Counted from the first letter of the stretch, positions 7,753-16,742 are shown. The stretch: 25,862 nt of DNA from Flavobacteriales bacterium UBA4474 (GCA_002389295.1 DGOE01000075.1:9827-35688), one strand, 5' to 3'. The notes: generated by a model from the letters alone, not told the origin. Numbers and translations: made by a program.

Positions 7753-9552
7753 ATGGACCGCAACACCATCACCGGTTTCCTGCTGATCTTCGCGATGGTC
7801 ATCGTGTATCAGCTGTATTTCGTGCCTGTACCCGAGGTCACCGAAACTGCGCAAACCCAAGAAATACCGACACCCGAGGCTGAGGAACAGATCGTCGCGC
7901 TGCCCACCGCGATGGACCCCGGCGACGACAGCACGTATGTGGCCCGGACCGCTTTGCTGCAATCCGGCGACCTGGCCGTTACAGTCTCTACCGACGGCGG
8001 CAACCTGATCACCGCCGAACTCCAAGACGGCTTTTTGGACTACTGGAGCCAAGAGCCCATTCGCCTGTGGACAGAAGGCGGTTCTGATGTCAACTGGATT
8101 GCGCGCGGAGAGGGTTCATACAACCAGCGTTTCGACGTCAAGGAAGAAAGCGCAGACAAATTGGTGCTGACCAACCGAGGCGATGGCCCCTTGAGAGAAC
8201 TTGTCTACAGCATCGATGGCTATGTGGTCGATGTCCAGGCACGCTTTGAGAATGCCCGTGGCGAAGTGGGCTTCCAGTGGCAGGCCGATGGACGCCACAA
8301 CGAAAAAGGCCTGGAGTGGGAGCGCCAAAGAAGCAGCATCTACTACCGCGAGCAAGGCCGTGGGCGAGACTACCTCTACGAGGGCCGCGATGACGACACC
8401 GAAATTGAGGATCCGGTGGAATGGGTGGCCTTCAAGCAGAATTATTTTTCTGCCATCGTGGGCAGCGATGTGGGCTTCAATTCCGGCAAGCTCCGCAGCC
8501 TGCCGCCTGTGGACGAGGCAGACACCACCATCAACATGCGCTTTGGCATGGATGTCACCCTGCCCACAGAAGACATCGACGGCCGAGAAATCGCCAACGT
8601 AAAGTTCTACTTCGGTCCCAACAACGTCAGCAGCCTCAGCACCACCGGGTGGGGTGAGATTGGCCGCGTCATCGACTTTGGATGGTGGATTTTCGGCTGG
8701 ATCAACCGCAACCTCATCTTTCCGACCTACACCCTACTCGCTGGCTACATAGGGTCGGCTGGCCTGATTGTCCTGGTGATGACCCTGCTGATCAAGTCCG
8801 TGCTCTTCCCCATCACCTGGAAGAACTACTTGAGCTCGGCCAAGATGAAAGTCCTCAAACCGGACATCCAGGAGATCAATGACAAGTTTCCAGACCAAGA
8901 GGACGCCATGCAGCGTCAACAGGAAACGATGAAGTTGTACCGCGAGAGCGGAGTCAACCCGCTGGCGGGCTGCATCCCCCAACTCATACAGGCGCCGCTG
9001 CTCTACGCGATGTTCCGGTTTTTCCCGGCCAACATCGAACTCAGGGGCAAGTCCTTCCTTTGGGCCGATGACCTGGCGGCGTATGACAGCATACTGAATC
9101 TCCCCTTCGAAATTCCATTTTACGGGGCGCACGTCTCGGGCTTTACCCTGCTCATGGCCGGCTCCATGTTCTTTTACATGAACCAGAACATGGCGCAGCA
9201 GGCCGCTCCGACACAGCCCGGCATGCCCGACATGCGCATCATGATGCGCATCATGCCGCTGTTCATGCTCTTCTTCTTCAACAAATACGCCAGCGGACTC
9301 AGCCTCTACTATTTCATGGCCAACGTTGTGACCATCGGTCAGGTCCTCGCAGTGAAGAAGCTCTTCATTGACGAAGAAAAAATCCGGGAGAAAATCAAGG
9401 CCAAACAGGCGGCGCCCAAAGAGGAAAAGAAAAAGGGCGGTTTCGCCCAACGCCTCGAGACCATGCAGCAAGAGCAGCAGAAACGCGCAGAGGAGATGAA
9501 AAAGCAGCGCGACCAAACGCGCAAGGCCCGCAACCAGAAGCGCAAAAAGTGA
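7753..9552 (+). CDS. yidC: Membrane protein insertase YidC
   Basis: YidC inserts and folds inner-membrane proteins with or without SecYEG. This is the Gram-negative form: an N-terminal membrane anchor (about 7-25), a large periplasmic beta domain (about 60-310), then the conserved insertase core. Core segments visible are the helix ending SVLFPITWKNYL with the cytoplasmic coiled region SSAKMKVLKPDIQEINDKF, the third helix at GCIPQLIQAPLLYAMF (406-421), one at about 463-480, and one at PLFMLFFFNKYASGLSLYYF. The last 55 residues are strongly basic (many K/R), typical of ribosome-contacting tails. Length 599 is normal for Bacteroidota. It lies 20 bases after kdsC, and its stop overlaps the GTG start of a lipoprotein gene by four bases. 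Confidence 0.96.
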   Translation: MDRNTITGFLLIFAMVIVYQLYFVPVPEVTETAQTQEIPTPEAEEQIVALPTAMDPGDDSTYVARTALLQSGDLAVTVSTDGGNLITAELQDGFLDYWSQEPIRLWTEGGSDVNWIARGEGSYNQRFDVKEESADKLVLTNRGDGPLRELVYSIDGYVVDVQARFENARGEVGFQWQADGRHNEKGLEWERQRSSIYYREQGRGRDYLYEGRDDDTEIEDPVEWVAFKQNYFSAIVGSDVGFNSGKLRSLPPVDEADTTINMRFGMDVTLPTEDIDGREIANVKFYFGPNNVSSLSTTGWGEIGRVIDFGWWIFGWINRNLIFPTYTLLAGYIGSAGLIVLVMTLLIKSVLFPITWKNYLSSAKMKVLKPDIQEINDKFPDQEDAMQRQQETMKLYRESGVNPLAGCIPQLIQAPLLYAMFRFFPANIELRGKSFLWADDLAAYDSILNLPFEIPFYGAHVSGFTLLMAGSMFFYMNQNMAQQAAPTQPGMPDMRIMMRIMPLFMLFFFNKYASGLSLYYFMANVVTIGQVLAVKKLFIDEEKIREKIKAKQAAPKEEKKKGGFAQRLETMQQEQQKRAEEMKKQRDQTRKARNQKRKK

Positions 9553-10049
9553 GCGCCCATCGCCACCGCCTTGTCTCGCAGCCCCAGACCGCCCTCTGTA
9601 TGCTGCTGATCGCCACCATCACCGCAGGCTGCGGAGGCTCGCAGAAATACCTCAAGACCAAGAGCGATCCCCTGTTGGAGTACACCCGCACCCCTTGCTT
9701 CGGCCCTTGTCCCGCCTACAAGCTCGAAGTGCAGGCCGATGGGCAAGCGCGCTATGTCGGCCGCTCAAACGTGACCAACATCGGGGAGTACTCCGGCCAA
9801 TGGACGCCTGCGCAATTGCGCGAAGTGGCCACCATGGCCGGGGAAGTGCAACTCAGCAGCAAAGCGGGCAACTATGACAACCCGCTGATCATGGACCTGC
9901 CTGCCACGCGCCTGACACTGGGCAAGTACCGCGTCTTGGACAGGGTAAATGGCCCTGACCTCGATCAGCTCTATGGCACCCTCGACAGCCTGATTGGCAT
10001 CACGGTTTGGTCCAAAGTGTCCGCAACAAATGCGCCCAAAAAGCGCTGA
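9549..10049 (+). CDS. DUF6438 domain lipoprotein
   Basis: The 166-residue product looks like an exported lipoprotein. From the GTG at 9549 it has a positively charged n-region (MSAHRHR), a hydrophobic core and a lipobox ITAGC with Cys28. An ATG at 9600 would start inside the hydrophobic part and lose the charges, so GTG is preferred; it also gives a four-base GTGA overlap with yidC. The mature part has the DUF6438 hallmark TPCFGPCPAYKLEVQADG, with Cys50 and Cys54 that could form a disulfide or bind a metal, followed by beta-strand-rich sequence (ARYVGRSNV, GEYSGQW). The family has no known function. Coupling to yidC is the only functional hint. Confidence 0.8.
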   Translation: MSAHRHRLVSQPQTALCMLLIATITAGCGGSQKYLKTKSDPLLEYTRTPCFGPCPAYKLEVQADGQARYVGRSNVTNIGEYSGQWTPAQLREVATMAGEVQLSSKAGNYDNPLIMDLPATRLTLGKYRVLDRVNGPDLDQLYGTLDSLIGITVWSKVSATNAPKKR

Positions 10050-10063
10050 ACCGTTTCTCCTCC

Positions 10064-10071
10064 TATTTTCG
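10064..10071 (+). promoter_or_regulatory. Possible -7 element for the S46 peptidase gene
   Basis: TATTTTCG matches TAnnTTTG at five of six fixed positions and would give a leader of about 40 bases before ATG 10120. I see no convincing -33 TTG upstream. Weak evidence taken alone. Confidence 0.22.
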
Positions 10072-10119
10072 CGCCGCGCCACTGTCAAACAACGCCGGCG
10101 AAAAACGACGAACAACACC

Positions 10120-12339
10120 ATGAAGCAACGCATCTTCCTGCTGCTTTTCGCAGCATTCCAACTCGCCGCCAGCACTGCCCGGGCCGACGAAGGCATGTGG
10201 CTCCTGCACATGCTCCAGCGCATCAACGAAGCAGAAATGCAGCAGATGGGACTGAACCTGTCCGCTGAGGACATCTATTCCCTCAACCAAGCCTGCCTGA
10301 AAGACGCCGTGATCACGCTCAACGGCGGAAGCTGCACAGCAGAAATCATCTCCGACCAAGGCCTCGTGCTGACCAACCACCACTGCGCTTATGGCGCCAT
10401 TCAGGGCTTCAGCACCGTGGAGGACGACATCCTCACCAACGGATTTTGGGCCATGTCTTTGGAAGAAGAAAAGCCCATCCCAGACTTCAGCGTGACCTTC
10501 CTTCAACGCATTGAAGATGTCACCGAGCGCGTGCTTGCCGATGTGACCTCCGACATGGACCAGGCCACCCGCGAGCAGACCATCCAAGGTGTGATCAGCC
10601 AAATCGAGGAGGAAGAAAGGGGCATCAACCCCGACTTCCGCCCCCAAATCAAGAGTTTCTACCACGGCAACGAGTTCTACTTGTTTGTCTACCGTGACTA
10701 CAGCGACATCCGCTTGGTGGGCAACCCACCAGAGAGCATTGGCAAATTCGGCGGTGACACCGACAACTGGATGTGGCCACGCCACACGGGCGACTTCTCC
10801 ATGTTGCGCATCTATGCGGATGCCGAAGGCAACCCCGCCGACTACAGCGAGGACAACACGCCGTACCAACCCAAGCGCCACCTCAAGGTGTCGCTCGACG
10901 GCGTGCAAAACGGCGACTTCACCATGATCATGGGTTACCCCGGAAGCACCGATCGCTTCCTCAGCAGCTATGGTGTGCAGCAGGCCCTCGACATCTACAA
11001 CCCCAGTGTGGTGGAAGTGCGGGACTTGAAGCTCAAGACCATGAAGAGCCACATGGACACTGACCCCGGCGTGCGCATTCAATACGCCGCCAAGTATGCC
11101 CAAACGGCCAACTACTGGAAGTACTACATCGGCCAGTCCAAAGGGCTCCGTGCCTTGGACGTTTACGGCAAGAAAAAAGCACTCGAAGATGAGTTTGCTG
11201 CCTGGGTGACCGCATCTGTTGAGCGGAGAAACGAATACGGAGAGGCCATCGGATTGCTCAAGACCTACTACGAGAACACCGACGCCACCGTCAAAGGCCA
11301 GGTCTACTCACTCGAAGCTGGTCTCATCGGTTGTGATCTGATGCTGTTTGCCTTCCGCGTCGGCATGGGCGCCCAGGGCCTGTTCAGCGAAGACGCCGAT
11401 CGGGCCGCTGCAGCGGCCGCCAGCCTGCGTGGCCGGGCTGAAGGATTCTTCAAAGACTACGACCAAGACACCGACCGCGACCTGTTCATCAACCTGATGT
11501 CCAAATACATGGAGGACATCGCTCCAGACCAGCAACCGGCCTTCTTTGCCACCGTTCGCGACAAGTACAAGGGTGACTTCAAGCGCTATGCCGACAAGAT
11601 GTACCCCAAGAGCTTTTTGACCGACCCCGTGCGCTTCGAGGAGTTTGTAAGCAATCCCGACGAGAAGGCATTGGAAAAGGACCTCGGCATCGCCGCGGCC
11701 ATGAGCCTCATCGAAACCTACAGGGGCTACTTCGCTTCTCCTGAGCAAGGGAAGTTTGACGAAGGCTACCGCCTGCTCACAGCAGGCCTGCGTGCCATGA
11801 ACACAGAGAAGATGTGGTACCCAGACGCCAACTCCACCATGCGCCTGAGCTACGGCACCGTGGGTGACTATGATCCTGCCGACGCCGTGCACTACGACTT
11901 CGTCACCACATCCGACGGCATCCTCCAAAAGAAGGACAACACCGATCCGGAGTTTGTCGTGGACGGCACCCTGGAGTCCCTGCTGCGCAAGCGCGACTTT
12001 GGCCGCTATGCAGACGAAGACGGCGACCTCGTCCTCTGCTTCATCTCCAACAACGACATCACCGGCGGCAACTCCGGCAGCCCTGTCCTCAATGGCAACG
12101 GAGACCTCATCGGCTTGGCCTTTGACGGCAACTGGGAAGCCATGAGTGGCGACATCGCCTTCGAGCCCGAGCTGCAGCGCACCATCAGTGTGGACATCCG
12201 CTACGTGATGTGGATTGTCGACAAAATGGCCGGCGCCCAGAACCTCATCGACGAAATCGATTTTGTGACGGCCCCCAAGGACCCCATGCAAAACCTGCCC
12301 AAGGACATGGCGCGCCCCATCGAGGACGGCCGCCGTTGA
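10120..12339 (+). CDS. S46-family dipeptidyl-peptidase, DPP7 type
   Basis: S46 peptidases are periplasmic serine exopeptidases that release dipeptides from N-termini and feed amino-acid-using Bacteroidota. Starting at ATG 10120 (739 residues, a normal length) the protein has a clear signal peptide, MKQRIFLLLFAAFQLAASTARA. The ORF could extend upstream to 9994, but that part overlaps the lipoprotein gene. The catalytic triad is readable: H88 (TNHHCAYG), D225 (HTGDFSMLRIY) and S652 (GGNSGSPV). N-terminus-binding residues N216, W217 and D669 are present. The residue deciding the S1 pocket, 18 after the serine, is Gly670 (FDGNWEAMSGDI), as in DPP7, not Arg as in DPP11. This predicts cleavage after hydrophobic P1 residues rather than Asp/Glu. 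It is followed by a strong terminator. Confidence 0.94.
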   Translation: MKQRIFLLLFAAFQLAASTARADEGMWLLHMLQRINEAEMQQMGLNLSAEDIYSLNQACLKDAVITLNGGSCTAEIISDQGLVLTNHHCAYGAIQGFSTVEDDILTNGFWAMSLEEEKPIPDFSVTFLQRIEDVTERVLADVTSDMDQATREQTIQGVISQIEEEERGINPDFRPQIKSFYHGNEFYLFVYRDYSDIRLVGNPPESIGKFGGDTDNWMWPRHTGDFSMLRIYADAEGNPADYSEDNTPYQPKRHLKVSLDGVQNGDFTMIMGYPGSTDRFLSSYGVQQALDIYNPSVVEVRDLKLKTMKSHMDTDPGVRIQYAAKYAQTANYWKYYIGQSKGLRALDVYGKKKALEDEFAAWVTASVERRNEYGEAIGLLKTYYENTDATVKGQVYSLEAGLIGCDLMLFAFRVGMGAQGLFSEDADRAAAAAASLRGRAEGFFKDYDQDTDRDLFINLMSKYMEDIAPDQQPAFFATVRDKYKGDFKRYADKMYPKSFLTDPVRFEEFVSNPDEKALEKDLGIAAAMSLIETYRGYFASPEQGKFDEGYRLLTAGLRAMNTEKMWYPDANSTMRLSYGTVGDYDPADAVHYDFVTTSDGILQKKDNTDPEFVVDGTLESLLRKRDFGRYADEDGDLVLCFISNNDITGGNSGSPVLNGNGDLIGLAFDGNWEAMSGDIAFEPELQRTISVDIRYVMWIVDKMAGAQNLIDEIDFVTAPKDPMQNLPKDMARPIEDGRR

Positions 12340-12360
12340 GCCCCGCCTCCATCACATGCG

Positions 12361-12396
12361 AAAGCCCTGCCTCTTTGAGGCGGGGCTTTCTTTTTC
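12361..12396 (+). terminator. Intrinsic terminator after the S46 peptidase gene
   Basis: AAAGCCCTGCCTC (12361-12373) pairs with GAGGCGGGGCTTT (12377-12389) over 13 positions with one U-G wobble and a TTT loop, followed by CTTTTTC. It is 21 bases after the peptidase stop. On the minus strand the same hairpin lies 35 bases after the ppc stop but lacks a T tract, so termination of ppc there would be weaker. Confidence 0.87.
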
Positions 12397-12423
12397 AAGG
12401 CCTTGTTGAAGGGGTGCGTCGCA

Positions 12424-14922
12424 TCACACCGCGTTGCGGCCGGCGTTGACAATGCCAAACATGCTGCGGACCACCATTTTCTCCAGCACTTCCTGCTCAC
12501 CAGGGGCATTGCCCTCTCCATCAATCCAGGCCAATGCAGCCTGCTGGATGACCAACAGTGGCAGAATGATGCCCTCCCGCAAGTCAATCGATGCTGCGAT
12601 GTCTGGAGAGCGCTCCATCAGGTCCGATTGTCCCGCGATCTCCAGCAAGAGCCTCCGGGTCCGTTCAAATTCATCCCGCACAGTCTGCCAAAGCCCCCCG
12701 AAGTCCGGGTGATCCTGCAGGTGCAACGTGAGGTCGAAGTTGCACTTGCGCATGCTCTGCATGCTGTTCTCCACCAGGGCAGCAAAAAGCGGCTGGTCGC
12801 GGTACAATGCCGCGGCTTCTTCGAGTCGCCCTTCCGCCTCCAACGCGGCCAAGGCCGTACCGATGCCAAAGAAGCCCGGCACATTTTGCTTGAGCTGGCT
12901 CCATGAACCCACAAAGGGAATGGCCCGCAAATCGTCCAGGGTCAGCGCCCCCGACTTCTTGCGGCTCGTCGGACGGCTGGCAATGTTGGTCTCCCCGTAG
13001 TATTTGAGCGTCCCGTAGGTCGACAGGTACTGCATGAACTCCGGCCGGGCCTTCAAGCGGTTGTACTCAGCGTAGCTGCGCTCGGCAAGCAGGTCCATCA
13101 GCGCCCGTTGTTCGGGCGTCCAGCGGGCCTTTTCCGGGTCGATGAGCCGGTGCTGCAAGCCTGCGGTAAACAGCAATTCCAAATTGTAGCCCGCGCTCTG
13201 AGGGGTGCCAAAATTGGAACTGATGGACTGGCCTTGAACCGTGGTCTGCACCTCCCGGGTTTGGACATCTGGCCCGAGCGACGCGTAAAACCGGTGCGTA
13301 TTGCCACCCCCGCGGGCAGGCGGTCCTCCCCTGCCATCAAAAAAGACCACCTCCACCCCCGCATCCATGCAGGCGCGGGACACCGTTTCCTTGGCTTGGT
13401 GAATGGACCAATTCGCCCGCAAATAGCCACCATCCTTGGTGCCATCGCTAAACCCGAGCATGACCGTTTGACGGTCTCCGCGGGCGGCCACGTGGGCCCT
13501 GTAGGCAGGGTTGGACAGCAATGACCGCATGGCTTCTGGCGCGGCAGCCAGGTCGTCAACCGTTTCAAACAACGGGACCAAGTCAAGCGGTACGTGGTCT
13601 TCCTTGAAGGTGGTGCGCGCCAACGCATACAAGCGGGCCACATCGGCCGCGCCCCGGCAGTTGCTGATGATGAACCGGTGGCACCCCGCTGAACCATTGG
13701 CCGCCTGGATCTCCCGGATGGCCGACATCACCTCCAGGGCGTCCCGTTCCACATCATCTGCAATCGATGGAATGTCGGGCGTGACCTCGGTGGCCATCAA
13801 GCCGGCCACATCATCCCCAGTGATCCCAGCCGCTTCGGCCGCTCGGCGCAACACCCGGCTGTCCTGGCGGACGTCCATCGAGGCAAAGTGCTGGCCGAAC
13901 AGCGCCATCGCCACGCGCAGGTTTTGAATCTCACCGACATGCAGCCCACCAAAGTCGCGCTTGACCTTGACTTCCACACGCTCCAACTCAGCCTGAGCGA
14001 AGTCGCCATCAAACCCCACATCCTGTGACAAGAGCGCAGCCTCGACTTGAGACTGCACTTCATCCAACATCCCCTCGACCCCTTTGAACGTGATCCGGCG
14101 GCGCAGGGCCCGCAGTTCCCTGCGGTAGCAGCGCAAAAGCATCAAACGCAGCCTCCCCGCCACGCGCAGTGTCGTCGCCGCATCCACGTATGGGTTGCCA
14201 TCCCGATCACCCGCCGGCCAAAATCCAATGTCAAACCCATCGGCCACCACCATGGGGTCCACCTCCGCCGCATGGGCGATGCGCATCACAAGGGCGGGCA
14301 AAGCACTGTAGAACACGTGTTCCAGGTACCATCCCTGGCGCACAGCTTCGTCATATGGCGTGGGGGATTGCGCCTGGAAAAAGGGCGTCAGACCCAGCTG
14401 ATGCAACAAATCGCGCGCGGCGTCCAGGTCACCGTTGCCGATCACATCCGTGAGGTCGGTGATGATGCCCAAGGCCGACCCCGGATAAAACTGGGTGGGG
14501 TGCGCCGTCAGAACAATGCGCACCCGCTGCTCGGCGATGGCCGATTTGAGCTCTGACTCCAACCCCCGGCGCTGGATGCGCGGAAGCAGCCCAGCCAGGG
14601 ATTCGGCGCCCTGCAAATCATTGAGCCGATCATAGCGGGCATCCTCGAGGGCATCCACCAGGACAACCTGCCTTTCGATATACTGGATGAACCGAAACAA
14701 CAGCCCCGTGCGGTCCTCCGGAGCAACGCCCGCCTGCTGGAAAAAAGTCTCGACCAGCGCCCGCGGCGAGACGCCTGCGCGCAAGGACCGCCGGCACACC
14801 TCCTGAAACAGGGGCACTTGCACACCGGTTCCCCGAATGCCATCGAGCGGCAACGTGAGGAAGATGCTGTTGTATACCTCGAACGGCCGCGCGACGGCCG
14901 TGGTGTAGGGCGTGTGTTCCAT
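12424..14922 (-). CDS. ppc: Phosphoenolpyruvate carboxylase
   Basis: Ppc adds bicarbonate to PEP to give oxaloacetate and phosphate, refilling the TCA cycle. Catalytic signatures are present: VLTAHPTQFYPG with His141, FDGRGGPPARGGG with Arg531, and the GFSDGTKDGGYL loop. QSISSNFGTPQSAGYNLEL also matches the family. At 832 residues it is shorter than E. coli Ppc (883), and several motifs show what I take to be the Bacteroidota variant (GFSDGTKDGG for GYSDSAKDAG; GGPPARGGG for GGTIGRGG). The C-terminus ends AGRNAV, while classic enzymes end in RNTG; the Asn that helps bind the aspartate effector in E. coli is kept (N830). The gene is alone on this strand, back to back with the aldo/keto reductase gene across 99 bases. 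No Shine-Dalgarno sequence is seen. Confidence 0.95.
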   Translation of the reverse strand: MEHTPYTTAVARPFEVYNSIFLTLPLDGIRGTGVQVPLFQEVCRRSLRAGVSPRALVETFFQQAGVAPEDRTGLLFRFIQYIERQVVLVDALEDARYDRLNDLQGAESLAGLLPRIQRRGLESELKSAIAEQRVRIVLTAHPTQFYPGSALGIITDLTDVIGNGDLDAARDLLHQLGLTPFFQAQSPTPYDEAVRQGWYLEHVFYSALPALVMRIAHAAEVDPMVVADGFDIGFWPAGDRDGNPYVDAATTLRVAGRLRLMLLRCYRRELRALRRRITFKGVEGMLDEVQSQVEAALLSQDVGFDGDFAQAELERVEVKVKRDFGGLHVGEIQNLRVAMALFGQHFASMDVRQDSRVLRRAAEAAGITGDDVAGLMATEVTPDIPSIADDVERDALEVMSAIREIQAANGSAGCHRFIISNCRGAADVARLYALARTTFKEDHVPLDLVPLFETVDDLAAAPEAMRSLLSNPAYRAHVAARGDRQTVMLGFSDGTKDGGYLRANWSIHQAKETVSRACMDAGVEVVFFDGRGGPPARGGGNTHRFYASLGPDVQTREVQTTVQGQSISSNFGTPQSAGYNLELLFTAGLQHRLIDPEKARWTPEQRALMDLLAERSYAEYNRLKARPEFMQYLSTYGTLKYYGETNIASRPTSRKKSGALTLDDLRAIPFVGSWSQLKQNVPGFFGIGTALAALEAEGRLEEAAALYRDQPLFAALVENSMQSMRKCNFDLTLHLQDHPDFGGLWQTVRDEFERTRRLLLEIAGQSDLMERSPDIAASIDLREGIILPLLVIQQAALAWIDGEGNAPGEQEVLEKMVVRSMFGIVNAGRNAV

Positions 14923-15008
14923 GATGCGAAATGGGATGGGGGCCGGAGCATTGCCGACCTGCTAAAAGTACACTTCAATGCCGGCGCATGTTCCATCCAA
15001 GCACCCCG

Positions 15009-15016
15009 TAAATTCG
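15009..15016 (+). promoter_or_regulatory. Possible -7 element for the aldo/keto reductase gene
   Basis: TAAATTCG, within CCCCGTAAATTCGCGACC, matches TAnnTTTG at five of six fixed positions and ends five bases before ATG 15022. The surrounding bases align with the blocks before aroC and yidC. No -33 TTG is visible. Transcription would begin about at the start codon. Confidence 0.33.
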
Positions 15017-15021
15017 CGACC

Positions 15022-16005
15022 ATGGAATACCGCAGACTCGGCAAAAGTGGACTGCAGCTGACCGAACTCTCTTTTGGCAGTTGGATCACATTCGGCAACC
15101 AGATCGACGACAGCACCAGCGGCCGCTTGTTGGACATGGCCTACGATGCCGGGATCAACTTCTTTGACAACGCCGAGGTCTACGCCAACGGTGCCTCAGA
15201 AGAGGTCATGGGCAGGCTGCTCGCCCAGCGGGATTGGCCCCGCGACACCTGGTGCGTCTCCTCCAAGGTCTTTTTTGGCGCCGGCGGCAAGCTGCCCACC
15301 CAAAGGGGACTGCACCGAAAGCACATCACCGAGGCCTGCCACGACGCCCTCAAGCGCCTGCGCGTCGACTACCTCGACCTGTTTTTTTGCCACCGGCCAG
15401 ACAAGGAAACGCCCATGGAAGAAACGGTGTGGACCATGCACCAGCTCATCCAACAAGGCAAAATCCTCTACTGGGGCACCAGCGAATGGAGCGCGGCTGA
15501 AATCATGGATGCCCACCGCATCGCAGAGCGCCACCACCTCATCGGCCCCGTCATGGAGCAACCCCAGTACAACATGTTCGTTCGCCGCAAGGTGGAGGTC
15601 GAATACGCCGATGTGTACAGGACTGTGGGCCTGGGCACCACCATCTGGAGCCCGCTGGCTTCGGGCATCCTGACCGGCAAATACAATGGCAAGGTGGATG
15701 ACGGTGCGCGGCTCAAGCGAGAGGAATTGAATTGGATGGCAGAGCGCATGCTCACGCCCACCAATCTGGAGAAAGTCGGGGCACTCGGCGAACTGGCAGG
15801 CGACCTGGGCACGAGCCTGGCCAAGCTCTCCCTCGCCTGGTGTCTCAAGAATCCCGATGTCTCCACCGTTCTGCTCGGTGCCACCAAACCGGAGCAGCTT
15901 GAAGAAAACCTGCAAGCGCCGGATGTCGTCCCGCTGCTGACCCCCGACGTGATGGAACGGATCGAGGCCATCCTCGACAACGCCCCTACCCACCCGCAAT
16001 ACTGA
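15022..16005 (+). CDS. Aldo/keto reductase, Kv-beta-like (AKR)
   Basis: A 327-residue NADPH-dependent aldo/keto reductase with a TIM-barrel fold, in the subgroup similar to voltage-gated potassium channel beta subunits. The catalytic tetrad is complete: D49 and Y54 (FFDNAEVYANG), K82 (SSKVFFG) and H124 (FFCHRPDKETP). The opening MEYRRLGKSGLQLTELSFGSW, the WGTSEWSAAEI strand, the SPLASGILTGKY stretch and the cofactor-binding end VLLGATKPEQLEENL are all typical. I start at ATG 15022; the 68 codons available upstream run over the ppc start and have no family features. Substrate is unknown: related enzymes reduce methylglyoxal and other aldehydes. It ends four bases before trmD, so the two are co-transcribed. 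Confidence 0.9.
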   Translation: MEYRRLGKSGLQLTELSFGSWITFGNQIDDSTSGRLLDMAYDAGINFFDNAEVYANGASEEVMGRLLAQRDWPRDTWCVSSKVFFGAGGKLPTQRGLHRKHITEACHDALKRLRVDYLDLFFCHRPDKETPMEETVWTMHQLIQQGKILYWGTSEWSAAEIMDAHRIAERHHLIGPVMEQPQYNMFVRRKVEVEYADVYRTVGLGTTIWSPLASGILTGKYNGKVDDGARLKREELNWMAERMLTPTNLEKVGALGELAGDLGTSLAKLSLAWCLKNPDVSTVLLGATKPEQLEENLQAPDVVPLLTPDVMERIEAILDNAPTHPQY

Positions 16006-16009
16006 CCTC

Positions 16010-16690
16010 ATGCGCATCGACATCCTGTCCGCTGTTCCGGATTTGCTGAAAGGCCCCTTCAGTGAGAGCATCGTGGGGCGCGCCCAAAAAGCCGGGGTGG
16101 TCGAAGTCCAAGTGCACGACATCCGCAAGTGGAGCACCGACAAACACGGAAAAATTGACGATACGCCCTTTGGAGGCGGTGCGGGCATGGTCATGGCCAT
16201 ACAGCCCATTGCAGATGCCATCGCCGACTTGAAATCACAGCGCGATTATGACGAGGTGATTTACCTCACACCCGATGGCGCGCGGCTGGAGCAGGCCACC
16301 GTCAATCAATTGAGCCTGAGCGGCAACCTCTTGATGCTCTGCGGCCACTACAAGGGAATAGACCAACGGATCCGCGAACACTTGATCACGCGCGAAATCA
16401 GCATTGGAGACTATGTGCTCAGCGGAGGCGAATTGGCGGCGGCCGTTTTGGCCGACGCCTTGGTACGCCTCATCCCCGGCGCCATTGGCGATGGAGAGAG
16501 CGCGTTGACCGACAGTTTCCAAGACGGCTTGCTCGCCCCACCCGTCTATACCCGGCCCGCGGAATGGCAGGGAAGCAAGGTGCCCGAAATCCTGCTCGGC
16601 GGCCACCATGCCGAAATCGATAAGTGGCGGATGGAACAAGCCTTGGAAAGAACACAACGCCTTCGTCCCGACTTGTTGGACGAGGCGTGA
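16010..16690 (+). CDS. trmD: tRNA (guanine37-N1)-methyltransferase TrmD
   Basis: TrmD methylates N1 of G37 next to the anticodon and prevents +1 frameshifting. The 226 residues have the SPOUT trefoil-knot motifs for S-adenosylmethionine: LMLCGHYKGIDQRI (108-121) and EISIGDYVLSGGELAA (129-144). The catalytic pair is R153 and D168, by analogy with E. coli R154 and D169. DDTPFGGGAGMVM near residue 50-62 is also diagnostic. The usual rpsP and rimM partners are not present; here trmD follows the aldo/keto reductase gene by four bases and precedes rplS by 52. Confidence 0.96.
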   Translation: MRIDILSAVPDLLKGPFSESIVGRAQKAGVVEVQVHDIRKWSTDKHGKIDDTPFGGGAGMVMAIQPIADAIADLKSQRDYDEVIYLTPDGARLEQATVNQLSLSGNLLMLCGHYKGIDQRIREHLITREISIGDYVLSGGELAAAVLADALVRLIPGAIGDGESALTDSFQDGLLAPPVYTRPAEWQGSKVPEILLGGHHAEIDKWRMEQALERTQRLRPDLLDEA

Positions 16691-16705
16691 AATGTCGTAA
16701 TATTG
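16676..16705 (+). promoter_or_regulatory. Putative promoter for rplS
   Basis: TTG at 16676-16678 is followed after 19 bases by TAATATTG (16698-16705). This fits the Bacteroidota pattern TTG-N(17-23)-TAnnTTTG with one mismatch in the -7 box. It lies at the end of trmD and would give an rplS leader of about 30 bases. It is the only site in the window where both elements are visible at proper spacing. Confidence 0.45.
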
Positions 16706-16742
16706 CACCCCGTTTCAACGGACCTATTTCATCCCATTCGTC

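Noticed and set aside
9994..10119. Upstream extension of the S46 peptidase frame
   Set aside because: It overlaps the lipoprotein gene and would bury the signal peptide behind 42 charged residues.
14961..14970. TACTTTTAGC on the minus strand as the ppc -7 box
   Set aside because: Five of six positions fit, but the nearest upstream TTG is about 27 bases away and the surrounding bases differ from the other boxes; too weak to list as a feature.
14818..15021. Upstream extension of the aldo/keto reductase frame
   Set aside because: It overlaps the ppc start on the opposite strand and has no aldo/keto reductase sequence; the family N-terminus begins exactly at ATG 15022.
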